A DNA stretch of 6,536 nucleotides from an uncultured Eubacteriales bacterium (GTDB taxonomy: Bacteria > Bacillota > Clostridia > Lachnospirales > Lachnospiraceae), in assembly GCA_902783795.1 (NCBI GenBank), contig CACZSO010000369.1, forward strand, positions 1 through 6,536, written 5' to 3'. A program made the translations under genes and the position numbers. Position 1 is the stretch's first letter, and each line of letters begins with the position of its first letter. Of the stretch, positions 1 to 5,594 are shown piece by piece. The notes under the pieces are model-generated. The model saw only the letters and a program-made list of their open reading frames with translations, searched no databases and was not told the origin of the DNA.

Positions 1-388
1 CGAAACAGTCAAACTTTTCGTATGTCAGCAGCATCCCGGCTTCAATACCGTGGATCAAATAGTAGTCAAAATATCCGGCGCCGGTCTTTTCCAGCTGGGT
101 ATTGAAGACCTTGTCACGATCCTCGAAAGAATTCACAAAGCCTGCGTGGAGCTTGGTAGCCAGGGTAAAAGACTCCCTGGGATGGCGGGAAGTCAGCACT
201 TCCTTCACCGCATTCTCACTGGAAAAAGCATTGTACATCCAGGCTGTGTCAAAGTAGGTAAAGCCCTTTTCAAGGAATAGATCCACCATTCTTTTAAGCT
301 GTTCGATGTCGATATCAGCCGGATTGGGTGAATTTTGCGGGAGCCTCATCAGGCCGAAGCCCAGTTTCTTTTCAGGGATAAAGTCCAT
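1..388 (-). CDS. Aldo/keto reductase, N-terminal part (runs off the left edge)
   Basis: NAD(P)H-dependent oxidoreductase of the aldo/keto reductase superfamily, expected to be a cytoplasmic TIM barrel reducing carbonyl substrates; the substrate cannot be told. The first 129 residues are present. The opening strand reads KLGFGLMRLP (residues 8-17), and all four catalytic tetrad positions are visible: Asp47 and Tyr52 in FDTAWMYNAF, Lys79 in LATKLHAGF, and His113 in YYLIHGI. The phrases LFLEKGFTYFDTAWMY and KTGAGYFDYYLIH match the clostridial subgroup that usually carries a C-terminal ferredoxin-like 4Fe-4S region; that part would lie outside the window, so the cluster is only expected. The ATG at 386-388 is chosen because AGGAGG (395-400) lies six bases upstream. 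The frame is open to base 1. A separate promoter upstream suggests it is not simply read through from the hydrolase gene to its right. Confidence 0.93.
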   Translation of the reverse strand, partial: MDFIPEKKLGFGLMRLPQNSPNPADIDIEQLKRMVDLFLEKGFTYFDTAWMYNAFSSENAVKEVLTSRHPRESFTLATKLHAGFVNSFEDRDKVFNTQLEKTGAGYFDYYLIHGIEAGMLLTYEKFDCF

Positions 389-394
389 AACAGT

Positions 395-400
395 CCTCCT
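395..400 (-). promoter_or_regulatory. Ribosome binding site of the aldo/keto reductase
   Basis: A perfect AGGAGG on the minus strand, six bases before the ATG at 386-388. It fixes the start of the reductase. Confidence 0.85.
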
Positions 401-411
401 GACTTCTTATA

Positions 412-846
412 ATGTTTTTATGGATATTTCGTAGTTATTATTATACCATAAAAAGCGGTGCCTTTCATGGCATTACCGAGAACTTTTCTCAAACAGCAGA
501 TCCTGCAGGAAAGAAGGGACTGTACTTCAGCGCCGGAGAATACTATATGATTACCGCCCTTGGCGGTCTGACCAATGATCCGGACCCGTCGGATGATACC
601 CCCTCTCCCTATGATTTCTCCGGGGCACAGGGGTCGCCAGGGAAGAAGGCCGCTCCAGTACCCGGGCCAGAGTGGGCGGCAATAATACAGCTAATGTCAC
701 AGATGCGTATGGGCTGCATCTTCGGGAAACGTTCCCGCGGTGCCTTAGTTGTCTGCTCCGCCTCCTCAGGACAATTCGAGTGGCAGACAAAACACTTTCC
801 ACAAAAAATCGATTACAGACCGTTATTTTCTGTCTTTAATCCGTAA
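412..846 (+). other. Unassigned open frame in the 389-835 gap; possible gene remnant
   Basis: This 447-base gap has no gene I recognise. One plus-strand frame is open for 144 codons and ends 11 bases inside the convergent hydrolase gene. Its middle part (GLYFSAGEYYMITALGG, then NDPDPSDDTPSPYDFSG) looks more protein-like than a random frame. An internal ATG at 547 has GGAG at 533-536, which would give a 99-residue product. Against a real gene: the upstream part overlaps the reductase promoter, the C-terminal half has no recognisable pattern, and minus-strand frames are also open over much of the stretch. It could be the decayed end of a lost gene, a real small protein, or chance. The gap also holds two short perfect hairpins, ACCGCC/GGCGGT at 553-567 and CGGGAA/TTCCCG at 723-737, neither followed by a T-run. 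Confidence 0.2.
440..468 (-). promoter_or_regulatory. Probable promoter of the aldo/keto reductase (extended -10)
   Basis: On the minus strand a perfect TATAAT (440-445) is preceded by TGG (446-448), an extended -10 element. The -35 position at 463-468 reads ATGAAA and is poor, as extended -10 promoters tolerate. Transcription would begin near 433 and give a leader of about 45 nt. Confidence 0.55.
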
Positions 847-2308
847 GTCCTCTCTCTTTTGCGATACGAACGCAGGAATCCACCATATACTCCCTGTCCT
901 CGGGCAGGATAAAGCCCTTTGCGATCGCGGCATCCGTGGATTTCTCACAAAGCTTCCGGTAAGCCGAAAGACTTCCGTACATGGCTTTCAGCTGATCGGC
1001 CGGGAAAGGTTTTACCGTCCCGAACATCATCTGGATGGACTTTCCGTCCTCATGGACGGTATAAGACTGACAGGAACCAGTGGGACAGTCTGCATAAGGA
1101 TAGCGGATGCCACCCAGGGCGTTTCCAAAAATATCCTTCCGGTTGGCTATAAGGGCGCCGGTCATATCGGTAGGTTCGTAAGTCATCTCTGTCTTGATCT
1201 TCAGCGCATGAGGCGCGGGGATGCCTGAACGGACCCAATCGATAAGCGCCTTGAAAGCAGCCGCGAAGATGGGTTCATACGGTGTATCCATGGGTACCCC
1301 GTTCTCGGGAACGCCTTCCCATGTGCAGACAGTATCCGCCTTTTCCATGTCCTTGATCTGGGGAAGATAATAGTCGATCAATGTATATCTGGTGTCATGA
1401 GAGGAGCAGGGGATCTGCCAGGTCCTGAATTTGCAGGCCGGTTCATCGAAATCTCCATGCCAGAAGACAGACCGGTTTTCAGATTCCGTGTTCACCGCCA
1501 TAAAAGGCTCCTTACAGGCGATGAGTGATGCCCCGGAAGGTCTGGATGGGCGCCCGAACATCATCCTCCCGGATGCCGCATAGGAGTTCAAAGGCTTGTC
1601 ATTCGCACCGGAGCCTGAATTAAAGTAACCGTCAAAGAGCGGGCCTTTTTTACAGTTCTGAGGCAGATAAGCAAAGCTGTGGACGATACGCGCCACATAC
1701 GAGCCGGACTGGGACCAGCCCGCCAGATACAGCCAGTTCCTGCCGAATCCCCTGATGGGGTTAAGCTCTGATGTGTCTTTTCTCAGTTCCTTTGCCAGAT
1801 CCACCAGCATATCCCAGAAAAGACCCATTTCATATTCTTGTATAAAGTCAAAGGACGCTCCTTCGGGACCAGGTCTGTCCGGCGTGGGATTTGCCCAATT
1901 GATCTTTTCATAGCGTTTCGGATCGAAACGCTTCAGTGCGTCCACCACATGACCCTTGGATGTGATGCCGATATAGATGTCTCCGTCCCGTACGATCTTT
2001 CTCCACAGGAGCATCCAGTCCCGGTCAATGTCAAAGCGGGCGGACGCGTTTAAGATCTCGATCACCACATTGCCGCTGAATTTCTCCGTCTTTTTCGGGC
2101 GGCGGACCAACAGTCTCGTGGTATAAGGCGCATTTTTATAAGTCACCTTTAGTGATCCGTCTGGCGTTTCATCATAAATGTTCGCCGTTCCTGTCTGGAA
2201 AAACTCCTCCTCCACATAGCCATACTTCTTTAGATCACAACTGTCTGCCGCTGTAATGAATGGGTGGGAATCCTTTGTTGCAGGGATCCGTTTCATTTCT
2301 GTTATCAT
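836..2308 (-). CDS. Alpha/beta hydrolase domain protein (Abhydrolase_10 type)
   Basis: A predicted 490-residue serine hydrolase, probably an esterase or lipase-like enzyme; the substrate is unknown. The overall pattern fits the 'alpha/beta hydrolase domain' family (Abhydrolase_10): a beta-rich start with YTTRLLVRRP (62-71) and VVIEILN (81-87), the conserved RDWMLLWRKIVRDGDIYIGITSKG block (96-119), then LYLAGWSQSGSYVARIVH. GWSQSG at 197-202 is the nucleophile elbow, with Ser201 as the likely nucleophile. The catalytic His is probably His304 in CSSHDTRY and the acid may lie near NTESE (273-277); both are inferences from order. No signal peptide or membrane segment is visible, so it is probably cytoplasmic, although many relatives are exported. 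The ATG at 2306-2308 is chosen because AAAGGAG (2316-2322) is seven bases upstream; Met5 is a weaker alternative. It lies on the same strand as the aldo/keto reductase, 447 bases away, so a shared transcript is possible but not shown. Confidence 0.88.
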   Translation of the reverse strand: MITEMKRIPATKDSHPFITAADSCDLKKYGYVEEEFFQTGTANIYDETPDGSLKVTYKNAPYTTRLLVRRPKKTEKFSGNVVIEILNASARFDIDRDWMLLWRKIVRDGDIYIGITSKGHVVDALKRFDPKRYEKINWANPTPDRPGPEGASFDFIQEYEMGLFWDMLVDLAKELRKDTSELNPIRGFGRNWLYLAGWSQSGSYVARIVHSFAYLPQNCKKGPLFDGYFNSGSGANDKPLNSYAASGRMMFGRPSRPSGASLIACKEPFMAVNTESENRSVFWHGDFDEPACKFRTWQIPCSSHDTRYTLIDYYLPQIKDMEKADTVCTWEGVPENGVPMDTPYEPIFAAAFKALIDWVRSGIPAPHALKIKTEMTYEPTDMTGALIANRKDIFGNALGGIRYPYADCPTGSCQSYTVHEDGKSIQMMFGTVKPFPADQLKAMYGSLSAYRKLCEKSTDAAIAKGFILPEDREYMVDSCVRIAKERGLTD

Positions 2309-2315
2309 GTGTTTT

Positions 2316-2322
2316 CTCCTTT
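2316..2322 (-). promoter_or_regulatory. Ribosome binding site of the alpha/beta hydrolase
   Basis: AAAGGAG on the minus strand, seven bases before the ATG at 2306-2308, selects this start over the ATG four codons later. Confidence 0.8.
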
Positions 2323-2613
2323 CGCATAGTCATCCGGTTAAAAACCCATGAATTTAGCCGGCGCCTCCCGCTCTTCGTGTTTTCAGATCTATTATTACTT
2401 TACAACATTTAACCGAAAGTGTACAGTATTTTAATGAAAACTGCTGCAGCTAAAATGCATGCTGACAGCTTAGACCCTCTGACGTTTTAATAAAAGCTTA
2501 AGAGAATGAAGAAAACTATGGGAAAGATCCTGTATAACGAAAAAGGCCGTCGTGAATCCGGAGTGGGTACTTACGCCGCATCCTGGAAAAAGTGTAATGC
2601 TGTAAAAAGCGCG
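2323..2613. other. Divergent intergenic region, no gene seen
   Basis: This AT-rich stretch separates the leftward hydrolase from the rightward transporter unit and should contain the hydrolase promoter. I see only weak -10-like matches (a TAATAATAG stretch on the minus strand near 2390) without a convincing -35. Two very short plus-strand frames, 18 codons from 2434 and 32 codons from 2518, have no good ribosome binding site and are probably chance or decayed sequence. A 68-codon minus-strand frame (2516-2722) starts with a hydrophobic stretch, but it has only a GTG start with a poor upstream site and covers the promoter at 2614-2642. Confidence 0.5.
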
Positions 2614-2642
2614 TAGACATGCCGTATGTCTTATGATATACT
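2614..2642 (+). promoter_or_regulatory. Sigma-A type promoter of the ABC transporter unit
   Basis: TAGACA (2614-2619) and TATACT (2637-2642) are separated by exactly 17 bases; each hexamer differs from consensus at one position. Transcription would start near 2649, leaving a leader of about 165 nt before the ATPase start at 2814. The leader carries the octamer GGCCATAA twice (2664-2671 and 2705-2712). No riboswitch or clear attenuator hairpin is recognised in it. Confidence 0.65.
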
Positions 2643-2794
2643 CTAAAAATGTTAGAAAAACCTGGCCATAATATCTGAAACAAGAATAAAATGAGAAGAT
2701 TCACGGCCATAAAAATGACCACGTTCTTTTTATTTTTTGATACATGGTTTCAGGTATGACAAGTTAATCCTTTATAAGAGACAAGATCAAAGAA

Positions 2795-2802
2795 AGAGGT
2801 GG
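2795..2802 (+). promoter_or_regulatory. Ribosome binding site that decides the ATPase start
   Basis: AGAGGTGG lies 11 bases before the ATG at 2814. A GTG inside this motif (2799) is in frame and would add five residues, but it would then lack a proper upstream site. Confidence 0.65.
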
Positions 2803-2813
2803 ATCAACCAAGT

Positions 2814-3731
2814 ATGGAATACATCCTGGAAACTCAAAATCTGACGAAGGTCTACGGTCAGAAAGCAGCTGCCAAGGACATCAATATGCATATCCGGGAA
2901 GGGCAGATCTATGGACTGATCGGACGGAACGGCGCCGGCAAGACGACCATCATGCGGATGATCAGCGGCCTGTCCAGGCCGACCAGCGGCAGCTACTCCC
3001 TGTTTGGCAAGACCGGACTCGAGATGCGGAAAATGCTGAAGAATGTGGGCGTGCTGATCGAGCACCCCGGCCTGTATCCGAAACTCTCGGCATACGAGAA
3101 TCTGAAGATCAAATGCATCGGCATGGGTATCAAGCCCAACGGTTATGTGGAAGATCTGCTGAAGACCGTCGGGCTGGAAAACACGGATAAAAAGAAGGGC
3201 GCCGAGACCTATTCCCTGGGCATGCGGCAGCGCCTGGGCATTGCCCTGGCCCTTGTGGGCGATCCTAAGATCATTATCCTGGACGAGCCCATCAACGGGC
3301 TGGACCCCCAGGGAATCGCCGAAATGCGCGATATATTGGCCCAACTCCGGGACGAAAAGGGAATCACTATCATGATCTCCAGCCACATCCTGGATGAACT
3401 GGCTAAGGTCGCGGATGCTTATGGTATCATTCACGAAGGATCCCTGCTGAATGAATTCACCTCAGAGGAACTGCGTCAGCGCTGCGGAGAGAGCCTCATC
3501 ATCCGTACGGACAATATTCCTGAAACTCTGCGCTTACTGGAACAGATGAATGTCCACGGTGCTGCACAGGAACCGGATGGAAGCCTCGTGATCGAAGAAG
3601 GACTGGAACGCACCAAAGAAATCTCCCGGACCATCGTCACTGCAGGGATCGGCCTGGAGGAGATCTATCTGCGCACAGTGACCCTGGAAGAATACTTCCT
3701 CAGCATAACAGGAGGTGCACAACATGCGTAA
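2814..3731 (+). CDS. ABC transporter ATP-binding protein, bacitracin/lantibiotic-resistance (BcrA/LanF) type
   Basis: The cytoplasmic ATPase of an ABC transporter, 305 residues from the ATG at 2814. All nucleotide-binding motifs are intact: Walker A GRNGAGKTT (37-45), signature SLGMRQ (134-139), Walker B IIILDEP with Asp157 and Glu158, D-loop NGLDP, and the switch His191 in SSHIL. The Q-loop position reads VGVLIEHPGLYP, so Glu83 stands where most ATPases have Gln. This 'E-loop' is known from lantibiotic self-protection (LanF) transporters and is common in BcrA-like ATPases. About 100 residues after the ATPase core form the regulatory tail normal for this family. The inferred role is powering removal of a peptide antibiotic or another membrane-active compound; the true substrate cannot be read from sequence. 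The end overlaps the permease start by eight bases, so the two proteins are translationally coupled and surely partners. Confidence 0.93.
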   Translation: MEYILETQNLTKVYGQKAAAKDINMHIREGQIYGLIGRNGAGKTTIMRMISGLSRPTSGSYSLFGKTGLEMRKMLKNVGVLIEHPGLYPKLSAYENLKIKCIGMGIKPNGYVEDLLKTVGLENTDKKKGAETYSLGMRQRLGIALALVGDPKIIILDEPINGLDPQGIAEMRDILAQLRDEKGITIMISSHILDELAKVADAYGIIHEGSLLNEFTSEELRQRCGESLIIRTDNIPETLRLLEQMNVHGAAQEPDGSLVIEEGLERTKEISRTIVTAGIGLEEIYLRTVTLEEYFLSITGGAQHA

Positions 3732-4494
3732 TCTGATCAGAATGGATCTGTACCGTATGGCGCGGCTCACCATGTTCTGGGGCTGCCTGATCATTACTTT
3801 TGCCCTGGCTCTGGGCACTGCGCCTTTTGAAAAACTGATGTTCAGGCTGGCCAGCTCCCTGTCGTCGGAAGCTGTAGAGCCTTTCCCGGCCGAGGCACAA
3901 CTTTCTGCTATCCTTAAGGATCCGTTCCCCGTACTGGGTCTCATGCTGGCCTTTCTCTCACTGTGCTCCTTCTTCCATGCAGACGTGGAAAACGGCTATA
4001 TCAAGAACATTGCCGGTCAGATGCCCCAGAAGGGATATACCATCCTTTCCAAGTTTGTGGCAGCCCTCGTCCATAACCTGGTCTTTGCCGCTGCCGCGAT
4101 CATCGGAAAAATGGGCGGAACCTTGATCGTCCAGCGCCTTGTTGTCGACAGCAGTATTCCAGACAGTGTCCGGATCCTGCTTCTTAAACTCCTGCTGATC
4201 CAGAGCATCTGCGCCATCCTGCTGTTAGTGGTTTCCACCTTCCGCAACAAATCCCTGGGTATGATCCTGGCCGTTCTGTTCGGCCTGGGGCTTACCTCCC
4301 TGATCTATTTTGGAATCAACCAGGGCTTGAGGCCGGTTTTCGGCGAGTCAGTGGATATATCAAAATATATGCCAGATTCGGTGATGGACGAAGATCCCCT
4401 GGATACCGTAAAGGCCATTCTGACCGCCCTCATTACGGGAGCTGTCTTCCTGATGCTGGCCATCCGGATATTTGACAGAAAAGATGTGCATTGA
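3724..4494 (+). CDS. ABC-2 type permease, partner of the upstream ATPase
   Basis: The membrane part of the transporter, 256 residues, about the usual size of LanE/LanG and BcrB-like permeases. Six hydrophobic segments can be placed at about 14-33, 69-85, 107-131, 150-172, 178-197 and 228-250. Between segments 2 and 3 lies ENGYIKNIAGQMPQKGYTILSK, the typical cytoplasmic coupling stretch of this family (E/D-x-x-N-G-x-I-K-N followed by a basic turn). The ATG at 3724 is chosen because AGGAGG (3710-3715) lies eight bases upstream; an in-frame GTG at 3715 sits on top of that site and is unlikely. Only one permease is present, whereas LanFEG systems have two, so it may form a homodimer or use a partner elsewhere. 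The N-terminus (MRNLIRMDLYRM) is basic and amphipathic, consistent with a cytoplasmic start. Confidence 0.88.
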   Translation: MRNLIRMDLYRMARLTMFWGCLIITFALALGTAPFEKLMFRLASSLSSEAVEPFPAEAQLSAILKDPFPVLGLMLAFLSLCSFFHADVENGYIKNIAGQMPQKGYTILSKFVAALVHNLVFAAAAIIGKMGGTLIVQRLVVDSSIPDSVRILLLKLLLIQSICAILLLVVSTFRNKSLGMILAVLFGLGLTSLIYFGINQGLRPVFGESVDISKYMPDSVMDEDPLDTVKAILTALITGAVFLMLAIRIFDRKDVH

Positions 4495-4518
4495 CCTTTA
4501 GGGTCATTTACATAAATA
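4491..4518 (+). promoter_or_regulatory. Possible weak internal promoter before the small membrane protein
   Basis: TTGACC (4491-4496) is followed after 16 bases by TAAATA (4513-4518), a poor -10. The same stretch contains a five-base inverted repeat TGACC/GGTCA (4492-4506) overlapping the permease stop codon, too weak to be a terminator. These could adjust expression of the next gene relative to the transporter. Confidence 0.2.
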
Positions 4519-4540
4519 AAAAGTAAGACGGAGAAAAAGC

Positions 4541-4948
4541 ATGGGTATTATTTCTGTAATTTTAGGCCTTCTTGCCGCTGCCTGCGGCGTAGGCGCAACA
4601 TTTCTGTTCGGCACCGCCGGCGCTATTATCGCAGGAGTCTTGGCCGTTATAGCGATCATACTGGGAATCGTAAAGAGAAGAAAAGACGGCAAGGGCGGCA
4701 TTCCGGGTATTGTGATCAGTATATTGGCTATCATTCTGGCGCTTTCAATGGCCGGCTTATGGTCCCATACCTTCTCGGCTCTTCATGAAAAGGCCGTTCA
4801 GTATAAACCAGATGGTCTGTGGGCAAAGGCTACCGAAAACACCACTGGTGGCTTATATGGAATCTTCAGCCAGCTGCCTAAGGATGAATCCAGCATAAAC
4901 GCACTGATGGATGAAATGAACGAACTGAATGCGCTGTCTGAAAAATAA
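4541..4948 (+). CDS. Small membrane protein of unknown function, 135 residues
   Basis: I do not recognise a specific family. Three hydrophobic Gly/Ala/Ile-rich segments can be seen at about 2-22, 25-44 and 54-73, followed by a polar tail of about 60 residues. The basic stretch KRRKDGKGG (45-53) between segments 2 and 3 should be cytoplasmic, which places the C-terminal tail outside the cell by the positive-inside rule. The arrangement resembles DUF4190-like small proteins, but only loosely. The ATG at 4541 has ACGGAG (4528-4533) seven bases upstream. It begins 46 bases after the permease stop, with no strong terminator between, and a terminator follows it. It is therefore probably the third gene of the transporter unit, perhaps an accessory or immunity-like component; that role is inferred from position only. 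Confidence 0.75.
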   Translation: MGIISVILGLLAAACGVGATFLFGTAGAIIAGVLAVIAIILGIVKRRKDGKGGIPGIVISILAIILALSMAGLWSHTFSALHEKAVQYKPDGLWAKATENTTGGLYGIFSQLPKDESSINALMDEMNELNALSEK

Positions 4949-4973
4949 GCCTGTCTTTCTGTCGGCCAGGCCC

Positions 4974-5006
4974 ATCCTTACGTCGTAGGATTTTTTAGAT
5001 TTTTTT
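4974..5006 (+). terminator. Intrinsic terminator of the transporter unit
   Basis: ATCCT (4974-4978) pairs with AGGAT (4987-4991) around a short loop with one bulged base and an extra A-T pair. TTTTTT follows at 4991-4996 and a second T-run at 5000-5006. It lies 26 bases after the stop of the 135-residue protein. Confidence 0.7.
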
Positions 5007-5007
5007 G

Positions 5008-5037
5008 TTCATTTTCCGAAAAGTGTGTTATTATAAT
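5008..5037 (+). promoter_or_regulatory. Probable promoter of the repeat-protein gene
   Basis: A perfect TATAAT at 5032-5037 follows AT-rich DNA. The best -35 candidate, TTCATT at 5008-5013 with an 18-base spacer, is weak. Transcription near 5044 would give a leader of about 84 nt that includes the 8-base palindrome GGCGCGCC (5068-5075). Its position just after a terminator supports an independent unit. A poor -35 suggests help from an activator or another sigma factor, which is inference. Confidence 0.5.
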
Positions 5038-5127
5038 AGCATAGAGGGCGGCAGTCCGTATATTCAGGGCGCGCCTTATCACGGTAAGATCACAGAACAC
5101 GTATTAATTTTATGAAAGGAGCCTGAA

Positions 5128-5373
5128 ATGGAACTGAAAGGAAAAATCAACGAAATGCTGGAAAAAACCGAGATCGATGATAAGATCAAGGAGGGCGCCG
5201 GTAAGGTCAAAGAAAAAGTAAATGAATTGCTGGAAAAAACTGAGATCGATGATAAGATCAAGGAAGGCGCCGGTAAGGTCAAGGAAAAAATAAATGAGGC
5301 GCTGGAAAAAACCGAGATCGATGATAAGATCAAGGAAGCAGCCAAAAACATTAAAGACAAATTCAAAGACTGA
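5128..5373 (+). CDS. 81-residue charged protein of three 24-residue helical repeats
   Basis: Six leading residues (MELKGK) are followed by three consecutive 24-residue units and a three-residue end (FKD). The units begin INEMLEKTEIDDKIKE, VNELLEKTEIDDKIKE and INEALEKTEIDDKIKE, and each ends in a GAGKVKEK-like segment that is most altered in unit 3. The stretch LEKTEIDDKIKE is identical in all three. The protein has 21 Lys and 23 Asp/Glu in 81 residues and uses only 12 amino acid types: no Cys, His, Trp, Tyr, Arg, Gln, Ser or Pro. Hydrophobic residues at unit positions 1, 4, 5, 10, 14, 18 and 21 suggest an amphipathic helix. There is no signal peptide. The ATG at 5128 has AAAGGAG (5115-5121) six bases upstream. 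It looks like small stress-type helical proteins (CsbD-like or LEA-like in composition), but I cannot assign it to either; the function is unknown. It appears to be transcribed alone, between two terminators. Confidence 0.82.
   Translation: MELKGKINEMLEKTEIDDKIKEGAGKVKEKVNELLEKTEIDDKIKEGAGKVKEKINEALEKTEIDDKIKEAAKNIKDKFKD
5146..5361 (+). repeat. Three tandem 72-base repeats inside the 81-residue gene
   Basis: Units lie at 5146-5217, 5218-5289 and 5290-5361. Units 1 and 2 differ at only about seven of 72 bases. Unit 3 matches closely over its first two-thirds and diverges near its end. Such high DNA identity points to recent duplication or ongoing exchange between units. The repeat stays in frame, so unit gain or loss would keep the protein open. 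Confidence 0.9.
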
Positions 5374-5381
5374 TACTAAAT

Positions 5382-5425
5382 AAAGAAACGGAGAGACTGC
5401 CGCGGCAGCCCCTCCGTTTTCTTTG
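5382..5425. terminator. Strong intrinsic terminator, probably bidirectional
   Basis: AACGGAG (5387-5393) pairs with CTCCGTT (5412-5418), with an inner stem CTGC/GCAG around CGCG. The T-rich TTCTTT follows on the plus strand. The mirror side (AAAGAAA before the stem) gives TTTCTTTATTTAG on the minus strand. It ends the repeat-protein gene and could also stop leftward transcription from the ADP-ribosylglycohydrolase. Confidence 0.8.
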
Positions 5426-5439
5426 TACAAGACTTTCTC

Positions 5440-5594
5440 TCTATCCTTATTATGTCATCCGCTGAAGCTGATCCTGGCCGTTCATCCCAAAAACGCCACT
5501 CATGGGCAAAAGGTCCTTCATCCCAGATGACATCGTAGCCCGGCGAGATCAGAAGATTCCAGTATTCAACATTGATCTCATATAGCCTGTAAAC
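5440..5594 (-). pseudogene. C-terminal remnant of a putative esterase, overlapping the next gene's end
   Basis: A minus-strand frame is open from a TGA at 5595-5597 to a TAG at 5376-5378 and has no start codon of its own that I can support. Its first part reads LYEINVEYWNLL, then GYDVIWDEGPFAHEWRFWDE. This strongly resembles the last segment of putative esterases (esterase D / tributyrin esterase group), where GYDVTxEEGPGxHxWxFWD carries the catalytic His; here it is His at 5502-5504. The nucleophile and acid portions of an esterase are absent. Its beginning overlaps, in another frame, the last 15 or so codons of the ADP-ribosylglycohydrolase. I read it as the leftover end of a lost esterase gene. 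Chance similarity is the alternative, but the density of matching residues argues against it. Confidence 0.55.

Noticed and set aside
553..567. Hairpin ACCGCC-CTT-GGCGGT as a possible terminator
   Set aside because: No T-run follows on either strand and the stem is only six base pairs.
781..838. Possible terminator after the alpha/beta hydrolase (ACAGA/TCTGT hairpin then a T-run on the minus strand)
   Set aside because: The five-pair AT-rich stem with a nine-base loop is weak and the T-run is displaced from the stem, so I do not call it.
749..1228. A 159-codon plus-strand frame over the end of the hydrolase gene
   Set aside because: It lies almost entirely antisense to the C-terminal part of the hydrolase and shows no protein family pattern.
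2516..2722. A 68-codon minus-strand frame starting with a hydrophobic segment (VIFMAVNLLILFLF)
   Set aside because: It has a GTG start with a poor ribosome binding site, lies in AT-rich intergenic DNA where hydrophobic codons are expected, and covers a convincing plus-strand promoter.
2787..3434. A 215-codon minus-strand frame opposite the ABC ATPase
   Set aside because: The plus frame contains every ABC ATPase motif; this is the antisense shadow common in GC-rich coding DNA and has no family pattern.
5146..5361. A possible CRISPR array
   Set aside because: The repeats are directly adjacent with no unique spacers, and they encode an in-frame repeated protein.
5079..5430. Two minus-strand frames of 95 and 106 codons with repeated Leu/Ile/Phe/Ser-rich segments resembling membrane proteins
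   Set aside because: They are the antisense of the 72-base repeats. Lys/Glu-rich codons read backwards give Phe/Leu/Ser-rich peptides. The plus-strand frame has the ribosome binding site, promoter-like element and terminator.
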